DNA of 64,000 bases. It comes from JABCYV01 sp963696025 (lineage in GTDB: Bacteria > Acidobacteriota > Terriglobia > Terriglobales > Acidobacteriaceae). Positions within the stretch are counted from its first letter, which is position 1; each line of letters begins with the position of its first letter. Under the pieces are notes generated by a model. It worked only from the letters and a program-made list of their open reading frames with translations. It was not told the origin of the DNA and did no database searches. The position numbers were made by a program, and so were the translations under genes. This document shows, one piece after another, positions 17,291-26,362 of this stretch. The DNA lies in the NCBI GenBank assembly GCA_963696025.1, contig CAVOII010000004.1, positions 124,001-188,000 on the forward strand. The letters are read 5' to 3'.

Positions 17291-17316
17291 TCCTCTTGAG
17301 TGTACGGTTTGCCATT

Positions 17317-18135
17317 ATGAAGGTCGGAGCCGTTCTCGGCATTCTTGGACTGCTGTCATGCCTTGCGCTATCGGCTCAGGAGCGCATCCTTAGCCCAACT
17401 GCCGAGCAGAAAACTTCGCCAACATATCGAGGCACATGTCCGGCATACGCGACCGATGCTAAAGACGCTGGTACTTACGTTGCTAAGGACGGCTTATTTC
17501 GAGAAATGCTGCCGACCGTCTTCCTTCCCATCCAGTCCAAGAATCCGCAGGCGCTGGCCGCCGGAAAGTTGCTAGTGGCAAGTCGAAATCTCGGCGATCC
17601 GAATTTCGTCCACACCGTGGTCCTTCTAGTTCGCTATGACGCCCAGGGTGTAGTCGGACTCGTACTAAACCGGCGTACAGAAATTCCTCTCTCACGAGTG
17701 CTCGATGGCGTGAAGGCAGCCAAAGACCGCTCCGACCCGGTCTATCTCGGAGGCCCAGTCGAAACTCCAGGCGTGTTTGCTTTGTTCCGGTCGCCAACCA
17801 AGATCGAAGGCTCTGAGCAGATCTTCAGTGGGGTTTACTTGATTTCAGCCAAGACCGTCTTCGAACAAACCATTTCCGCTCGACCCGATCCCAATGCTTT
17901 TCATGTCTATATGGGCTATGCCGGTTGGACCAGAGAGCAACTGCAGATGGAAGTGCAACTCGGCGCCTGGTTCATTTTCCCGGCGGACGAGGCCACGGTT
18001 TTCAATTCCGATCCGGATTCCTTGTGGTTCCAAATGATCCGGAAAACGGAGCTGAAGTTCACAAAGAGTGAACCCGCAGACGCCGACCCCTGGGTGCGTG
18101 ATGCTCAATTTGTCGACCTAGGGTATTCGCGATAA
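17317..18135 (+). CDS. YqgE/AlgH-family protein with an export signal
   Basis: The family core is clear: GKLLVASRNLGDPNFVHTVV (about 80-99), VVGLVLNRRTE (about 111-121), YLGGPV and MGYAGWTREQL (about 195-205). YqgE/AlgH proteins are normally small cytosolic proteins of unknown biochemical role. This one adds about 75 residues in front, beginning with a signal-peptide-like stretch (MKVGAVLGILGLLSCLALSAQ) and a Cys that could mark a lipoprotein. The ATG at 17317 is chosen over an upstream in-frame TTG. The IS110 element sits directly upstream. Confidence 0.8.
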   Translation: MKVGAVLGILGLLSCLALSAQERILSPTAEQKTSPTYRGTCPAYATDAKDAGTYVAKDGLFREMLPTVFLPIQSKNPQALAAGKLLVASRNLGDPNFVHTVVLLVRYDAQGVVGLVLNRRTEIPLSRVLDGVKAAKDRSDPVYLGGPVETPGVFALFRSPTKIEGSEQIFSGVYLISAKTVFEQTISARPDPNAFHVYMGYAGWTREQLQMEVQLGAWFIFPADEATVFNSDPDSLWFQMIRKTELKFTKSEPADADPWVRDAQFVDLGYSR

Positions 18136-18228
18136 AACTCATTGACTCTCTAAATGGCGAATAGGTGGCGCAAGCTTGTGCAATCGCCTGATTTCGTCAA
18201 CCAGTTTGGAACAGGGCCTCTTTTTAAA

Positions 18229-18810
18229 TCATTTCTTCTGGAGCGTGTCCTGACAATCTTTGATCAGTTTTCCAAGAATTGAAACTGTCTGATCCAAGTC
18301 TTTTTCATGAACAAGCAAATGATCCTTGAGAAAAGCACTCTCAGGTACAATTGAAATCCTCGCGTTGGCTAAGCGAACGGCAGCAGGAGCAAAGAAGCCG
18401 AACACCTCTAAATCAACGTCTACGTTGAAACTCACTGCTCTGTATGGCCCATCTTGAGCGTTAGCCTTGAGAGCATGTGCGCTCCACACATGCTCAGGCA
18501 AAGTGAGTGATACTTCATCCCGTTCCAAAATTAAGGCAGCAAATGCCCCAGCACTGCGTCCCACAATGTTTGCAGCCTCAGAGAGCGATGAAGTCGGCAA
18601 GCTCACCAACACATATTTCTCAGGCCAAACCCGCAGCGACGCACGCGCCCATAGCAAGCAGGTTCGCTCATTCATTTTGATCTCGGCGGTCGGGAATTCA
18701 TTTGGCTGGGCGACCTGAGCAAAAGCGAACCCTGTCAACCCACTGTTCAAACAGTGTGTGAGGAATCCGATCCCAGCCACCCCCATAGTAATTCTGCGAT
18801 TCAGATTCAC
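18229..18810 (-). CDS. exported protein with ACT-like domain
   Basis: A hydrophobic N-terminus (residues 9-31, ending FAFAQ) looks like a signal peptide. Residues about 60-190 resemble the two-lobed ACT-like fold found in small amino-acid-sensing proteins: a lobe ending with LTLPEHVW and a lobe ending with ISIVPESAFLKDHLLVHEKD. In the known family the ligand is an amino acid; whether this one binds any is unknown. GTG start at 18810; an ATG eight codons later is an alternative. It stands alone, converging with the YqgE-like gene. Confidence 0.6.
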   Translation of the reverse strand: MNLNRRITMGVAGIGFLTHCLNSGLTGFAFAQVAQPNEFPTAEIKMNERTCLLWARASLRVWPEKYVLVSLPTSSLSEAANIVGRSAGAFAALILERDEVSLTLPEHVWSAHALKANAQDGPYRAVSFNVDVDLEVFGFFAPAAVRLANARISIVPESAFLKDHLLVHEKDLDQTVSILGKLIKDCQDTLQKK

Positions 18811-19602
18811 GTGAGCACCCCCTGACAGCGGCGAGTCCTACGCTTGGAAAACAAACAGGTCAATGAAAAGCCGGGACTTGGGGGTCCGTGGGCAGGAGTA
18901 ATTGACGAAAAATCGCGTCTCTGACAATGTCGGCGGTGTCAAGCAGTTTTCGAGCACACTTTGGCATGCACTCGGAGAAGAGCGCCATTTCGCTCTCGCT
19001 GATGGTTTGCCGTAACCAACCCCAGGCTCGCGTCGTAATCTTCTCAGGTCAGGAAACTCGGTCCGACCCATGCATCTCTTCGGTCGCAACTGCGATCATG
19101 ATTACTACTTCGAACTCCTCGGTGAAGAGGGGGCTTACAATGACCGCCTGGCCGAACGAAGCGAGCCATGCCTGACATACCGGCGGTAGATTTCAAGTAA
19201 GTTGAAACCGAAATGAAGGCCGCATTCGATGCTGTACGCGCTCGCTATCCAGAACGCCTCAGCCTGGAAGAGTTACCAAAGATTCATACGGAATTGAGGC
19301 GCAGTCAGATTCCGTCGCGGAGGCGCTTGCGTACAACGTAGTTGGCCAATTTATCGCGGCTGGAACAACCATCACCTGTACCACTGCAACGGACAGGCGC
19401 TAATAAGGCGAACGTCAGCCGATCAGACCTGAAGCCGCCTGCGAGGGTGGCTCATCAACTTGCACCATCGGGCAGCGGGGTGTATGCTGCGCGGCAATAA
19501 CCTGTTTCACTTCTTGCGGTTGTAACCTGCCTCACTTCGTCCGAATCCTGGGAGAAAGCAGCCAAATTGTATCGAGTTGCCGAAAGGAAGATATCGATAT
19601 CA
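18811..19602. other. gene-free stretch
   Basis: About 790 bases without a convincing gene on either strand; the frames present are short and lack ribosome binding sites. Near its right end the 13-base phrases AACCTGTTTCACT and AACCTGCCTCACT (from about 19499) form an imperfect direct repeat 26 bases apart, upstream of the LysM gene. Confidence 0.4.
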
Positions 19603-19983
19603 ATGCCCGACCTCTTTGAACAGCTCAAACAGAAATACCGACCTGTCCTCGATACCATTCAGAAGGAAGGTGCGGAACTTCAAAATCTTAATCTTGATGG
19701 CAATCAGCTTTACCTGAAGGCCACGGCGGTGTCGGAGGCCAGCAAGAACCGCATCTGGGATGCGATTAAGGGCGTGGATCCCAATTTCGCTGATCTGAAA
19801 CACGACATCGAAGCCCGCCAAGGCAACCAAAACTATACTGTCCAACCCGGCGATAACCTATCCAAAATCAGTAAACGCTTCTACGGCGACCCCAATAGAT
19901 ACATGAGCATTGCGAAAGCCAACAATCTGGAGGACCCCGACAAGATTAAGGTCGGCCAAGAGCTCATAATTCCGGCAGCCTGA
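19603..19983 (+). CDS. BON-like plus LysM domain protein (Kbp/YgaU type)
   Basis: 126 residues in two parts. A BON-like domain (about 20-65) is followed by a LysM domain (about 78-126, YTVQPGDNLSKISKRFYGD...PDKIKVGQELIIP). The same order and size occur in the E. coli potassium-binding protein Kbp (YgaU). There is no signal peptide, so a cytosolic role is more likely than peptidoglycan binding. The ATG at 19603 is preferred to an upstream in-frame TTG. The next gene, a DUF937-like protein, follows after 76 bases and may be co-expressed. Confidence 0.8.
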   Translation: MPDLFEQLKQKYRPVLDTIQKEGAELQNLNLDGNQLYLKATAVSEASKNRIWDAIKGVDPNFADLKHDIEARQGNQNYTVQPGDNLSKISKRFYGDPNRYMSIAKANNLEDPDKIKVGQELIIPAA

Positions 19984-20059
19984 AATTCGGGATCCGCCTA
20001 AGTAATATGTGTTCGACACAAAGAATCGACCATGTGGACGATTCAACGGAGGTAGCAAA

Positions 20060-20584
20060 ATGGGAGTAATGGATCAGATCAGTGATGTTTTGAAACAATA
20101 TAGTGGCGGCTCCGCCCAGGTTCCGTCGAATGTTGACCAACACTTTGAGCAGGTTGCCCAAGCGGCACCGCAAAGCTCCATTGCGGACGGGCTCTCCGCA
20201 GCGTTCCGTTCAGAACAAACCCCAGCATTCGGGCAAATGCTCAGTGGTTTGTTTGGGCAATCCGGTGGCGAACAGAAGGCCGGAATGCTCAACCAGCTCT
20301 TGGCCTCAGTTGGGCCCGGCGCATTAGCACAGTTGGCCGGTGGAGGCGCTCTGGCTGGCCTGTTGAGTGGCGGGGCGAAACAGATCACTCCGGAGCAAGC
20401 CCAGCAGGTTTCGCCAGAACTGGTACAGCAACTCGCTGCCCATGCCGAGAAAGCAGACCCGTCCATTGTGGACAAAGCGAGCGCATTTTACGCCCAGCAC
20501 CCAACCCTGGTAAAGAGTCTGGGTAGTGCTGCGCTCTCTATTGCGCTGGCTAAGGTGGCGCAACGCCAGGCTCAAGCCGGTTAA
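20060..20584 (+). CDS. small Gln/Ala/Gly-rich protein, DUF937-like
   Basis: 174 residues, rich in Q, A, G and S, with a helical N-terminus (MDQISDVLKQY), a GxLAG-rich middle and a helical end. It recalls DUF937 proteins, whose function is unknown. It has no signal peptide or membrane segment. The start at 20060 is set by the strong ribosome binding site GGAGGT eight bases ahead. A strong terminator follows at 20627. Confidence 0.65.
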   Translation: MGVMDQISDVLKQYSGGSAQVPSNVDQHFEQVAQAAPQSSIADGLSAAFRSEQTPAFGQMLSGLFGQSGGEQKAGMLNQLLASVGPGALAQLAGGGALAGLLSGGAKQITPEQAQQVSPELVQQLAAHAEKADPSIVDKASAFYAQHPTLVKSLGSAALSIALAKVAQRQAQAG

Positions 20585-20626
20585 GTCCGCGGGGGAAAGC
20601 ATAATAATCTCATTGCTGTTTCGGTG

Positions 20627-20668
20627 AGGTGAGCACAAGGGAATTCCGGTGCTCACCTCGTATTTTTG
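20627..20668 (+). terminator. Rho-independent terminator
   Basis: A perfect 10-bp stem AGGTGAGCAC/GTGCTCACCT with a 12-base loop, followed by CGTATTTTTG. Placed 43 bases after the DUF937-like gene. Confidence 0.8.
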
Positions 20669-20700
20669 CTCAGAATTTTGCCGGAGGACTCCTCCAGTCC

Positions 20701-21384
20701 CTATTTCGCAGTAAAGACGAGGAAGTAGTCCATTTTGTCGGCTTTGACAAAATCGTATTGTTCGCGCAACTGATAACCGGCTTCTGCGGCTTCTCGGATT
20801 ACAACTTCTCGTTCTACACCGTGGTTCTCACCATTTCCGTTGCGGTCAATGATTCCGACCCTCGCTCCATCCGCAAGCGAACGACGGAGATTACGCAACA
20901 ACACGACTGGCTGCGCGACCTCATGGTATGTCTTCAGCAGCAGCACAGCATCAACTTTGCCGGCTGGCAGTATGGGGTCATCGCTCTTGCTCCGTATCGT
21001 CCTTACATTGTGGAGGTTTTCTTCCTGAATGCGATGGTCAATGTAGCGAATAGCCTCGGCATTAATATCCACGGCGAAGACAGACCCAGTGTCGCCAACG
21101 CGCTTGGATGCTCGGACCGTAAACCAGCCCGATCCTGCTCCAATATCGGCGACGATCTTACCCTGGCTGATTCCCAAGATGTCCATCACGCGATTGATCT
21201 GCAGTCGTTGATCTCTTCCAGGTGAATCGAAGATAGACAGATCGCCGGCGTACGGCTCGCTGGTTTTGCGATGCTCAGCTTGCGGAGCGGCGGGCGGCTG
21301 CGGTGAGGCCTGTCCCTGAGTCGGCCGATATAGGCACAGCAGAAGTAGCAAAAACAAAAATATTGAAATCAATTGCTTGGACAT
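20701..21384 (-). CDS. class I SAM-dependent methyltransferase fold with export signal
   Basis: Residues 1-25 form a clear signal peptide (ISIFLFLLLLLCLYRP, cleavage near TQGQ). The rest is a Rossmann-type methyltransferase with motif I VADIGAGSGWFT (about 79-90), motif II VFAVDIN (about 101-107) and motif IV DAVLLLKTYHEV (about 144-155). SAM is not expected outside the cytoplasm, so either it acts before export, the substrate or cofactor is unusual, or the signal keeps it membrane-bound. ATG start. The substrate cannot be inferred. Confidence 0.78.
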   Translation of the reverse strand: MSKQLISIFLFLLLLLCLYRPTQGQASPQPPAAPQAEHRKTSEPYAGDLSIFDSPGRDQRLQINRVMDILGISQGKIVADIGAGSGWFTVRASKRVGDTGSVFAVDINAEAIRYIDHRIQEENLHNVRTIRSKSDDPILPAGKVDAVLLLKTYHEVAQPVVLLRNLRRSLADGARVGIIDRNGNGENHGVEREVVIREAAEAGYQLREQYDFVKADKMDYFLVFTAK

Positions 21385-21469
21385 ATCCGCCTCGTGCCGT
21401 TCTGTCAGCGATGCGTGTTTAGATGAAAAATTCGGGCGGTGGTGAGCAAAATCCGCTGGCCGCGGCCTC

Positions 21470-24322
21470 TCAGGGGAGCTTTGAGTACTCAGCCTTGGCT
21501 TGCTTCAGAACCGGTAGGTCCGCATCAGCATCTTTCCAAAGGACGAAGAACTCCTGGTAGGCGCTTTTCGCTCCCGCCGTGTCACCGCTCTGAACTCTAG
21601 CTTGCGCCAACCCGAGGCGAGCCAGAGCACCCAGAGTAAAGTTCAGGACGACCCCACGGTGGTCAAGAATCTTTTGGAAGTCAGCGGCGGCCGCGCCAGC
21701 CTGGTTCGCGGCAAGATGAGCTTGTCCTCGGATGTAGACGGGATACAGCGTCCCTAGCTGGAAGGGTTGCGGGCTTCCCAACTCATAAGGCACAACTACT
21801 TGTAGCAACTCATTGGCATAGGCAGCGTTTCCTTGCCGGATAGCTATCGTTGCTCGGATTGTCGGGAGCCAATAATCTTTCAACAATGTGTCGGAAGAGA
21901 AGCGCTGGCTCAAATCGTCTGCCATGGATTGTGCGCGAGTGGCATCCCTGGTCTGTGCCAGCGCAAGTGCTCCCAGCGTCTGAACGTCACGAGTGGAGGC
22001 GAGCCTCAGGGCGCTTTCGACGTCTTCTCGAGCTTCTTCTATATTGCCGACGGCGGCTTCTCGCAGTGCAGCTTCCACTTTGTAGAACGCAGCGGTTTCC
22101 TGATCTCCGTTATGACGAGCGGAGTCGATCGCACGTTCGGCGAGCGCTCGTGCTTTGGCAAAGTGACCGTGATAAGCCTCGGTGTCGGATTGCTGTTCGA
22201 GGAGCACGTCTTCTGTTCCCCGCTTACCCGCCGCGCTGCTGACGAGCTTCTGCATCTCGTCGGCGTTGTCGCGCAAAAATGCGAGGAAGTAACGATTCGA
22301 CAGCAGGAACGCACTCTCCAGCTTGCGCGCCAGAGCTTGATCCAGGACTTGTTGGACTTGGTCGGGACGATCGAGCGAGAGATAGGCGCCAGCAAGATTC
22401 AGGTAACAGGTGGCATTGTTCGGGTCCAGGAGCAGGGCCTGCCGTAATTCAGCTTCCGCCATGTCGTAGTTTCCCAGATAAATGTAAAGCGCCCCCAGAT
22501 TGGCATGTGGCACAACGTCGCGCGGGTAAGTATTCTTCCAGACTTCAAAGACTTGCACTGCCCGGTCCATTTCGCCAGTGACGTACGGATAGTAATGCGA
22601 CTCGATGTAAAGGCTCTCTCGTTCGGAAACACGATCACGCAGTTCATAGGCTTTCTTGGTGTTCTCGCTCGCCAGTCCCGCCTGAGAGAGATTGAAATAT
22701 GCCGTCCCCAGGCGCGCGTAGGCCATGGCAAAGTTTGGATCGAGTTCGATGGCGCGCTTCAAGAACGGTACAGCGGATTGTTCTCCCACGCTGGACCAGG
22801 TGTTAAGAGCAAGACTGTAAGCCTGCAGCGCCTCGAGGGAGGGAGTCGTCGCCTGCTCAACTGGAGTGTCGTATTTTTGGACGGAGGTCAGCGACTCGCC
22901 CAGTTTCTCGCGCATCCGCGTAGCCGCCTTGTCTACTGAAGCCAACACATGCTCACGGCTGTCCGCTTCCACCTGCTCGCTGCCCAATGAATCCCCGGTT
23001 CGGCAATTCACCGCGTTCAGGCCGAAGGCGTAGTGGCTGCCCAGACTGGAGATCGACCCGATCAGCATGGCTTTGCTGCCAGTTCGCTGGCAAACGTCCC
23101 GCGCCAGGTCAGGCGTGAGGCGGTCATCCTTAGGCCGCCCCATGTACTGCAGTTGCTGTCCGATTTTCTGCTCGGACAATACGTTGATGAAGGGCGACTG
23201 CTCGAGCGCCACGGTGAGCGCTTGCTTTAGAGTGCCGTCGAACACGGGCTCACCGGTCGAATTACTGAAATCAGCAACCACCAAGGAATCTTTTTCCGTA
23301 AGCAGCGGAGGCCGGCGGAAATAAAAGAGCCCGGCAATGGCAGTGGCAAGCGTGATCGCAACCGCCGCGGCAGTCGAAATCTTTTTTCGATTCGGAGGTC
23401 GATCGTGATGGATCGTCACCGTCGTTTGATAAGCTACGCTGCGTCCGGATTCGGTGTCCCGCTTAAGGCGCTGCAGGTCCGCCCGTATTTCTGAAGCATG
23501 CTGGTAACGCAAAGCTCGGTCTTTTTCCAGCGCCTTGCGAATGATGGGTTCCAGGCCAGGCGGGAGCGGAGGGCAGGATCCGGCCGGCAGAACCGGAACG
23601 GCATGAAGAATCGAATCAAAGACTGCCGCTGACGTGTCGCCGCGAAAGGGAAGCGAGCCGGTCGCCATCTCATAGAGGACTGCGCCAAATGAGAATAAGT
23701 CCGTGCGGCTGTCAAGATCCTTGCCTAGCGCCTGTTCCGGCGACATGTAAGCGATCGTGCCCATTGTGGTGCCGGGACCGGTCAGGTGTTGCGGACCAGT
23801 CGTATTCAACGATTGTGTGTTTTCTTCGCCGGTCTTGCTCCCGCTATCCTTCGCGGTTATCTTGGCCAATCCAAAGTCGAGAATCTTGGCGTGCCCGCGG
23901 CTGGTAATGAACAGGTTTCCCGGCTTGATGTCACGATGGACGATGCCCTGGCTATGGGCGGCGTCGAGACCGTCGGCAATTTCAATTCCCCAGGTCAGCA
24001 GGCTTTCGCCTTCGATTGGATGCGCCGCAATGCGCTGTCTAAGGGTCATGCCCTCGAGATACTCCATGGCAATGAAGCGTCTGCCTTTGTGTTCTCCGAT
24101 TTCGTAGATGGTGCAGATATTGGGATGGTTCAGTGCAGACGCGGCCCGCGCCTCCCGCCGGAATCGCTCCAGAACCTGGGGATTACGCGCCACTAAATCT
24201 GGCAGGAATTTCAAAGCAACGAAGCGGCCGAGTTGGGTATCCTGCGCCTTGTACACCACGCCCATTCCACCGCCTCCCAAATTTTCCAGGACGCGGTAGT
24301 GCGAGATGGTTTTGCCGATCAC
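21470..24322 (-). CDS. Ser/Thr protein kinase with TPR C-terminal region
   Basis: The N-terminal Hanks-type kinase (about 1-265) has glycine loop LGGGGMGVVYKA, invariant Lys in ALKFL, catalytic loop HRDIKPGN and DFG (LDFGLAK). One membrane segment (about 320-340, AAVAITLATAIAGLFYF) leads to a periplasmic part with a TolB-N-like region and many TPR units (about 490-940). This one-membrane kinase-TPR design is common in Acidobacteria. The GTG at 24322 is chosen because family members begin with M-G-TISHYR. The signal sensed and its targets are unknown. Downstream of the dihaem cytochrome gene on the same strand. Confidence 0.9.
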   Translation of the reverse strand: MIGKTISHYRVLENLGGGGMGVVYKAQDTQLGRFVALKFLPDLVARNPQVLERFRREARAASALNHPNICTIYEIGEHKGRRFIAMEYLEGMTLRQRIAAHPIEGESLLTWGIEIADGLDAAHSQGIVHRDIKPGNLFITSRGHAKILDFGLAKITAKDSGSKTGEENTQSLNTTGPQHLTGPGTTMGTIAYMSPEQALGKDLDSRTDLFSFGAVLYEMATGSLPFRGDTSAAVFDSILHAVPVLPAGSCPPLPPGLEPIIRKALEKDRALRYQHASEIRADLQRLKRDTESGRSVAYQTTVTIHHDRPPNRKKISTAAAVAITLATAIAGLFYFRRPPLLTEKDSLVVADFSNSTGEPVFDGTLKQALTVALEQSPFINVLSEQKIGQQLQYMGRPKDDRLTPDLARDVCQRTGSKAMLIGSISSLGSHYAFGLNAVNCRTGDSLGSEQVEADSREHVLASVDKAATRMREKLGESLTSVQKYDTPVEQATTPSLEALQAYSLALNTWSSVGEQSAVPFLKRAIELDPNFAMAYARLGTAYFNLSQAGLASENTKKAYELRDRVSERESLYIESHYYPYVTGEMDRAVQVFEVWKNTYPRDVVPHANLGALYIYLGNYDMAEAELRQALLLDPNNATCYLNLAGAYLSLDRPDQVQQVLDQALARKLESAFLLSNRYFLAFLRDNADEMQKLVSSAAGKRGTEDVLLEQQSDTEAYHGHFAKARALAERAIDSARHNGDQETAAFYKVEAALREAAVGNIEEAREDVESALRLASTRDVQTLGALALAQTRDATRAQSMADDLSQRFSSDTLLKDYWLPTIRATIAIRQGNAAYANELLQVVVPYELGSPQPFQLGTLYPVYIRGQAHLAANQAGAAAADFQKILDHRGVVLNFTLGALARLGLAQARVQSGDTAGAKSAYQEFFVLWKDADADLPVLKQAKAEYSKLP

Positions 24323-24560
24323 TGGCGCGAATCTTACGTGCGCGAAAGAGGGCAAGTCAACGAAGGCGGAGGTGGAGGTATCTTGACTACAGACTCGGCC
24401 AAAACATTGGAACGGTAACGATTTTGCCCCTGGCAGTTACCCCTCCCTCTCACATCCAACGCGGGGCACCTTTACCAGAAAGCGTCGTGGACACGGATGC
24501 AGACATTCAGCTATCGGAGAAGTGGTTCCCCGATGCTGACCCGCGACCGAGGTAGGTACC

Positions 24561-25712
24561 TTACTGTGGAGGCGGCTTGTGTTCAGGTGTCGCGGGCTCG
24601 ACCGGCTTGGCGAACTTCGCGGCATCAATCGGAACATTTTGCTGCACCTGGTCCACCTGAATGGTGAAGCGGCCACCCGGACGGGCGATTGTCCACTGAA
24701 AAGGAATCTTCATGCCGTCGGCGCCACGATAATCGGAATAATCAATCTGAGTGGGGTTGCGGCCGAGCGGCGATTCCGCGTAGCGTACGAGCCGCAGCAG
24801 AAATCCTGACTGCTCATCGAAATAGAGCTGCACCGGCGGTTGTCCCTCCCGCAGCCCGGAGAGAACGTACACCTCGCGGTCGCCAAGTTTCTCCTTTCGT
24901 TCCACACTCAGGTCGCTGAAGATATTCTTCGCATCCATGGGGAAACGCAAATCGGCGTCAACCTGGGCAGCGTCAAGGTCGGCTCCTGACATTTCGCGCA
25001 ATGGTCGACCCGGAGCAGCTAGCCAACCGTCGTGTCCATCGTAAGCGGTGATGCTATCGCCATTTGGCAGATGCATAAGTGAGGCGCGCTTGGCGGAAGT
25101 TTCGGTGAAGATTTCTATGGCGAACTTGTGTCCGCCAAAATTGACGGTGCCCTTCTGGATTCGGCTGGAAATCTTTCGGATAGCATCGGCGCCACCAACC
25201 GCCCGCACATAGTTGTCGAGAATTTTATTCGCATCTGGCAGGGAAGCCGCGTTCGATGGCGTGTCTGCCATTCCTTCAGCCTCTACGGACTTGTGTTCTG
25301 AGGGCGCAATAATCGGGATGGCTACAGGTTTCGGCGCTCCGCGGTGACAGGAGTAGCAAGTCACCTCACGGTGGCCATCGAAGTTGTCTTTATTGATGGC
25401 AAACATCATCTGCATCATCTTGCGCGCAGTCTGCTTCGGCTTCTTGTCGTCGTTATCAAACGCGCCCTCCTGATGACAGAAATCACATTCCACGCCCAGC
25501 GATGCAGTGATGAATTGCATCGTAGGAAACAATTGGTCCGCTGGGATGCCCTTGAGCACCTGAACATTTTTGAAGGCTTCCTCGGCCGTCTTCGGCTTTG
25601 CTGACCCCGCAGCATTGGCGGGTGCGGATTGCGCGACTGTTCTGGTGGCTACTAGCGCGACTGCAGCAAGCCCAACGCCTGCAAAAATTGATCTGAAGGA
25701 CTTGCCTGCCAT
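24561..25712 (-). CDS. exported dihaem cytochrome c (reaction-centre-type) with lipoprotein-sorting-like C-terminal domain
   Basis: Signal peptide (about 1-28), then a CytC_RC-like domain (about 40-145) with haem sites CDFCH and CYSCH. The phrase KQTARKMMQMMFAINKDNF between them is typical of the Acidobacteria family annotated as photosynthetic-reaction-centre cytochrome c subunit. The C-terminal domain (about 165-370) resembles outer-membrane lipoprotein-sorting proteins. There is no photosynthesis here; a periplasmic electron-transfer role is likely. The ATG at 25712 has the ribosome binding site AAGGAG. Confidence 0.85.
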   Translation of the reverse strand: MAGKSFRSIFAGVGLAAVALVATRTVAQSAPANAAGSAKPKTAEEAFKNVQVLKGIPADQLFPTMQFITASLGVECDFCHQEGAFDNDDKKPKQTARKMMQMMFAINKDNFDGHREVTCYSCHRGAPKPVAIPIIAPSEHKSVEAEGMADTPSNAASLPDANKILDNYVRAVGGADAIRKISSRIQKGTVNFGGHKFAIEIFTETSAKRASLMHLPNGDSITAYDGHDGWLAAPGRPLREMSGADLDAAQVDADLRFPMDAKNIFSDLSVERKEKLGDREVYVLSGLREGQPPVQLYFDEQSGFLLRLVRYAESPLGRNPTQIDYSDYRGADGMKIPFQWTIARPGGRFTIQVDQVQQNVPIDAAKFAKPVEPATPEHKPPPQ

Positions 25713-25926
25713 GCGTGCTCCTTGATGAAATGTCCGCCGAAAGTGTAACAAAGGGACCCTTAAGAACTCAGCATCGCTGACCTCAAGTCACAGAAAGTTG
25801 CTGTGAGTTGTTGAGCCGACGCTCTGCAACGAAACCCCTTGCCAATTTCTTCGAGAGCCGTTAGTCTCCTCGCCTGCCTGTATTCCATTCGATACGCAGA
25901 CCGAAGCCTATCGTGAGGAGGACCCG

Positions 25927-26328
25927 ATGTCCGCAGTGAAACTGGAAGATGCCCGCCGGGTGATCAGCGCGGCGGAGAAGAAAGCCAAGGAAATTGGCCA
26001 GCCCATGAACATCGCGGTTGCCGACGAAGGGGGCAATATCGTCGCCCACGTCCGTATGGACAACGCCTGGATCGGCAGCATCGATATTTCAATGAAGAAG
26101 GCTTACACGTCGCGCGCTTTTGACATCGAAACGAAAGATTTGGCAAAACATTCCCAGTCCGGAGGCCAGTTCTTCGGTATTCATGCGTCCAACAATGGCA
26201 AGATCATGATCTTTGCAGGCGGAATCCCGCTGAAGCGCGATGGCAAGGTTGTGGGCGCTATTGGCGTCAGTGGTGGTTCCGGTGATCAGGATCATGCCGT
26301 CGCGGCGGCCGGTGCAGCCGCGTTCTAG
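25927..26328 (+). CDS. GlcG/HbpS-family protein
   Basis: 133 residues covering the whole GlcG/HbpS (DUF336) fold: ALEDARRVI-type start, AVADEGGNIVAHVRMDNAW (about 31-49), and GGIPLKRDGKVVGAIGVSGG (about 98-117). Some members bind haem or cobalamin, or occur in glycolate or propanediol operons; most have no defined function. It ends 34 bases before the formaldehyde dehydrogenase gene, so a shared transcript and an accessory role in the same oxidation are plausible. Confidence 0.88.
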   Translation: MSAVKLEDARRVISAAEKKAKEIGQPMNIAVADEGGNIVAHVRMDNAWIGSIDISMKKAYTSRAFDIETKDLAKHSQSGGQFFGIHASNNGKIMIFAGGIPLKRDGKVVGAIGVSGGSGDQDHAVAAAGAAAF

Positions 26329-26362
26329 AGAAGCGGAACGGAATCGAAGAAGGAGCAGTCTT

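Noticed and set aside
19213..19341. Small frame of about 42 residues before the LysM gene
   Set aside because: No ribosome binding site, no domain, unusual Arg-rich end; not enough evidence for a gene.
26240..26362. Upstream extension of the fdhA frame
   Set aside because: It overlaps the GlcG gene; the ATG at 26363 has a ribosome binding site and gives the family length.
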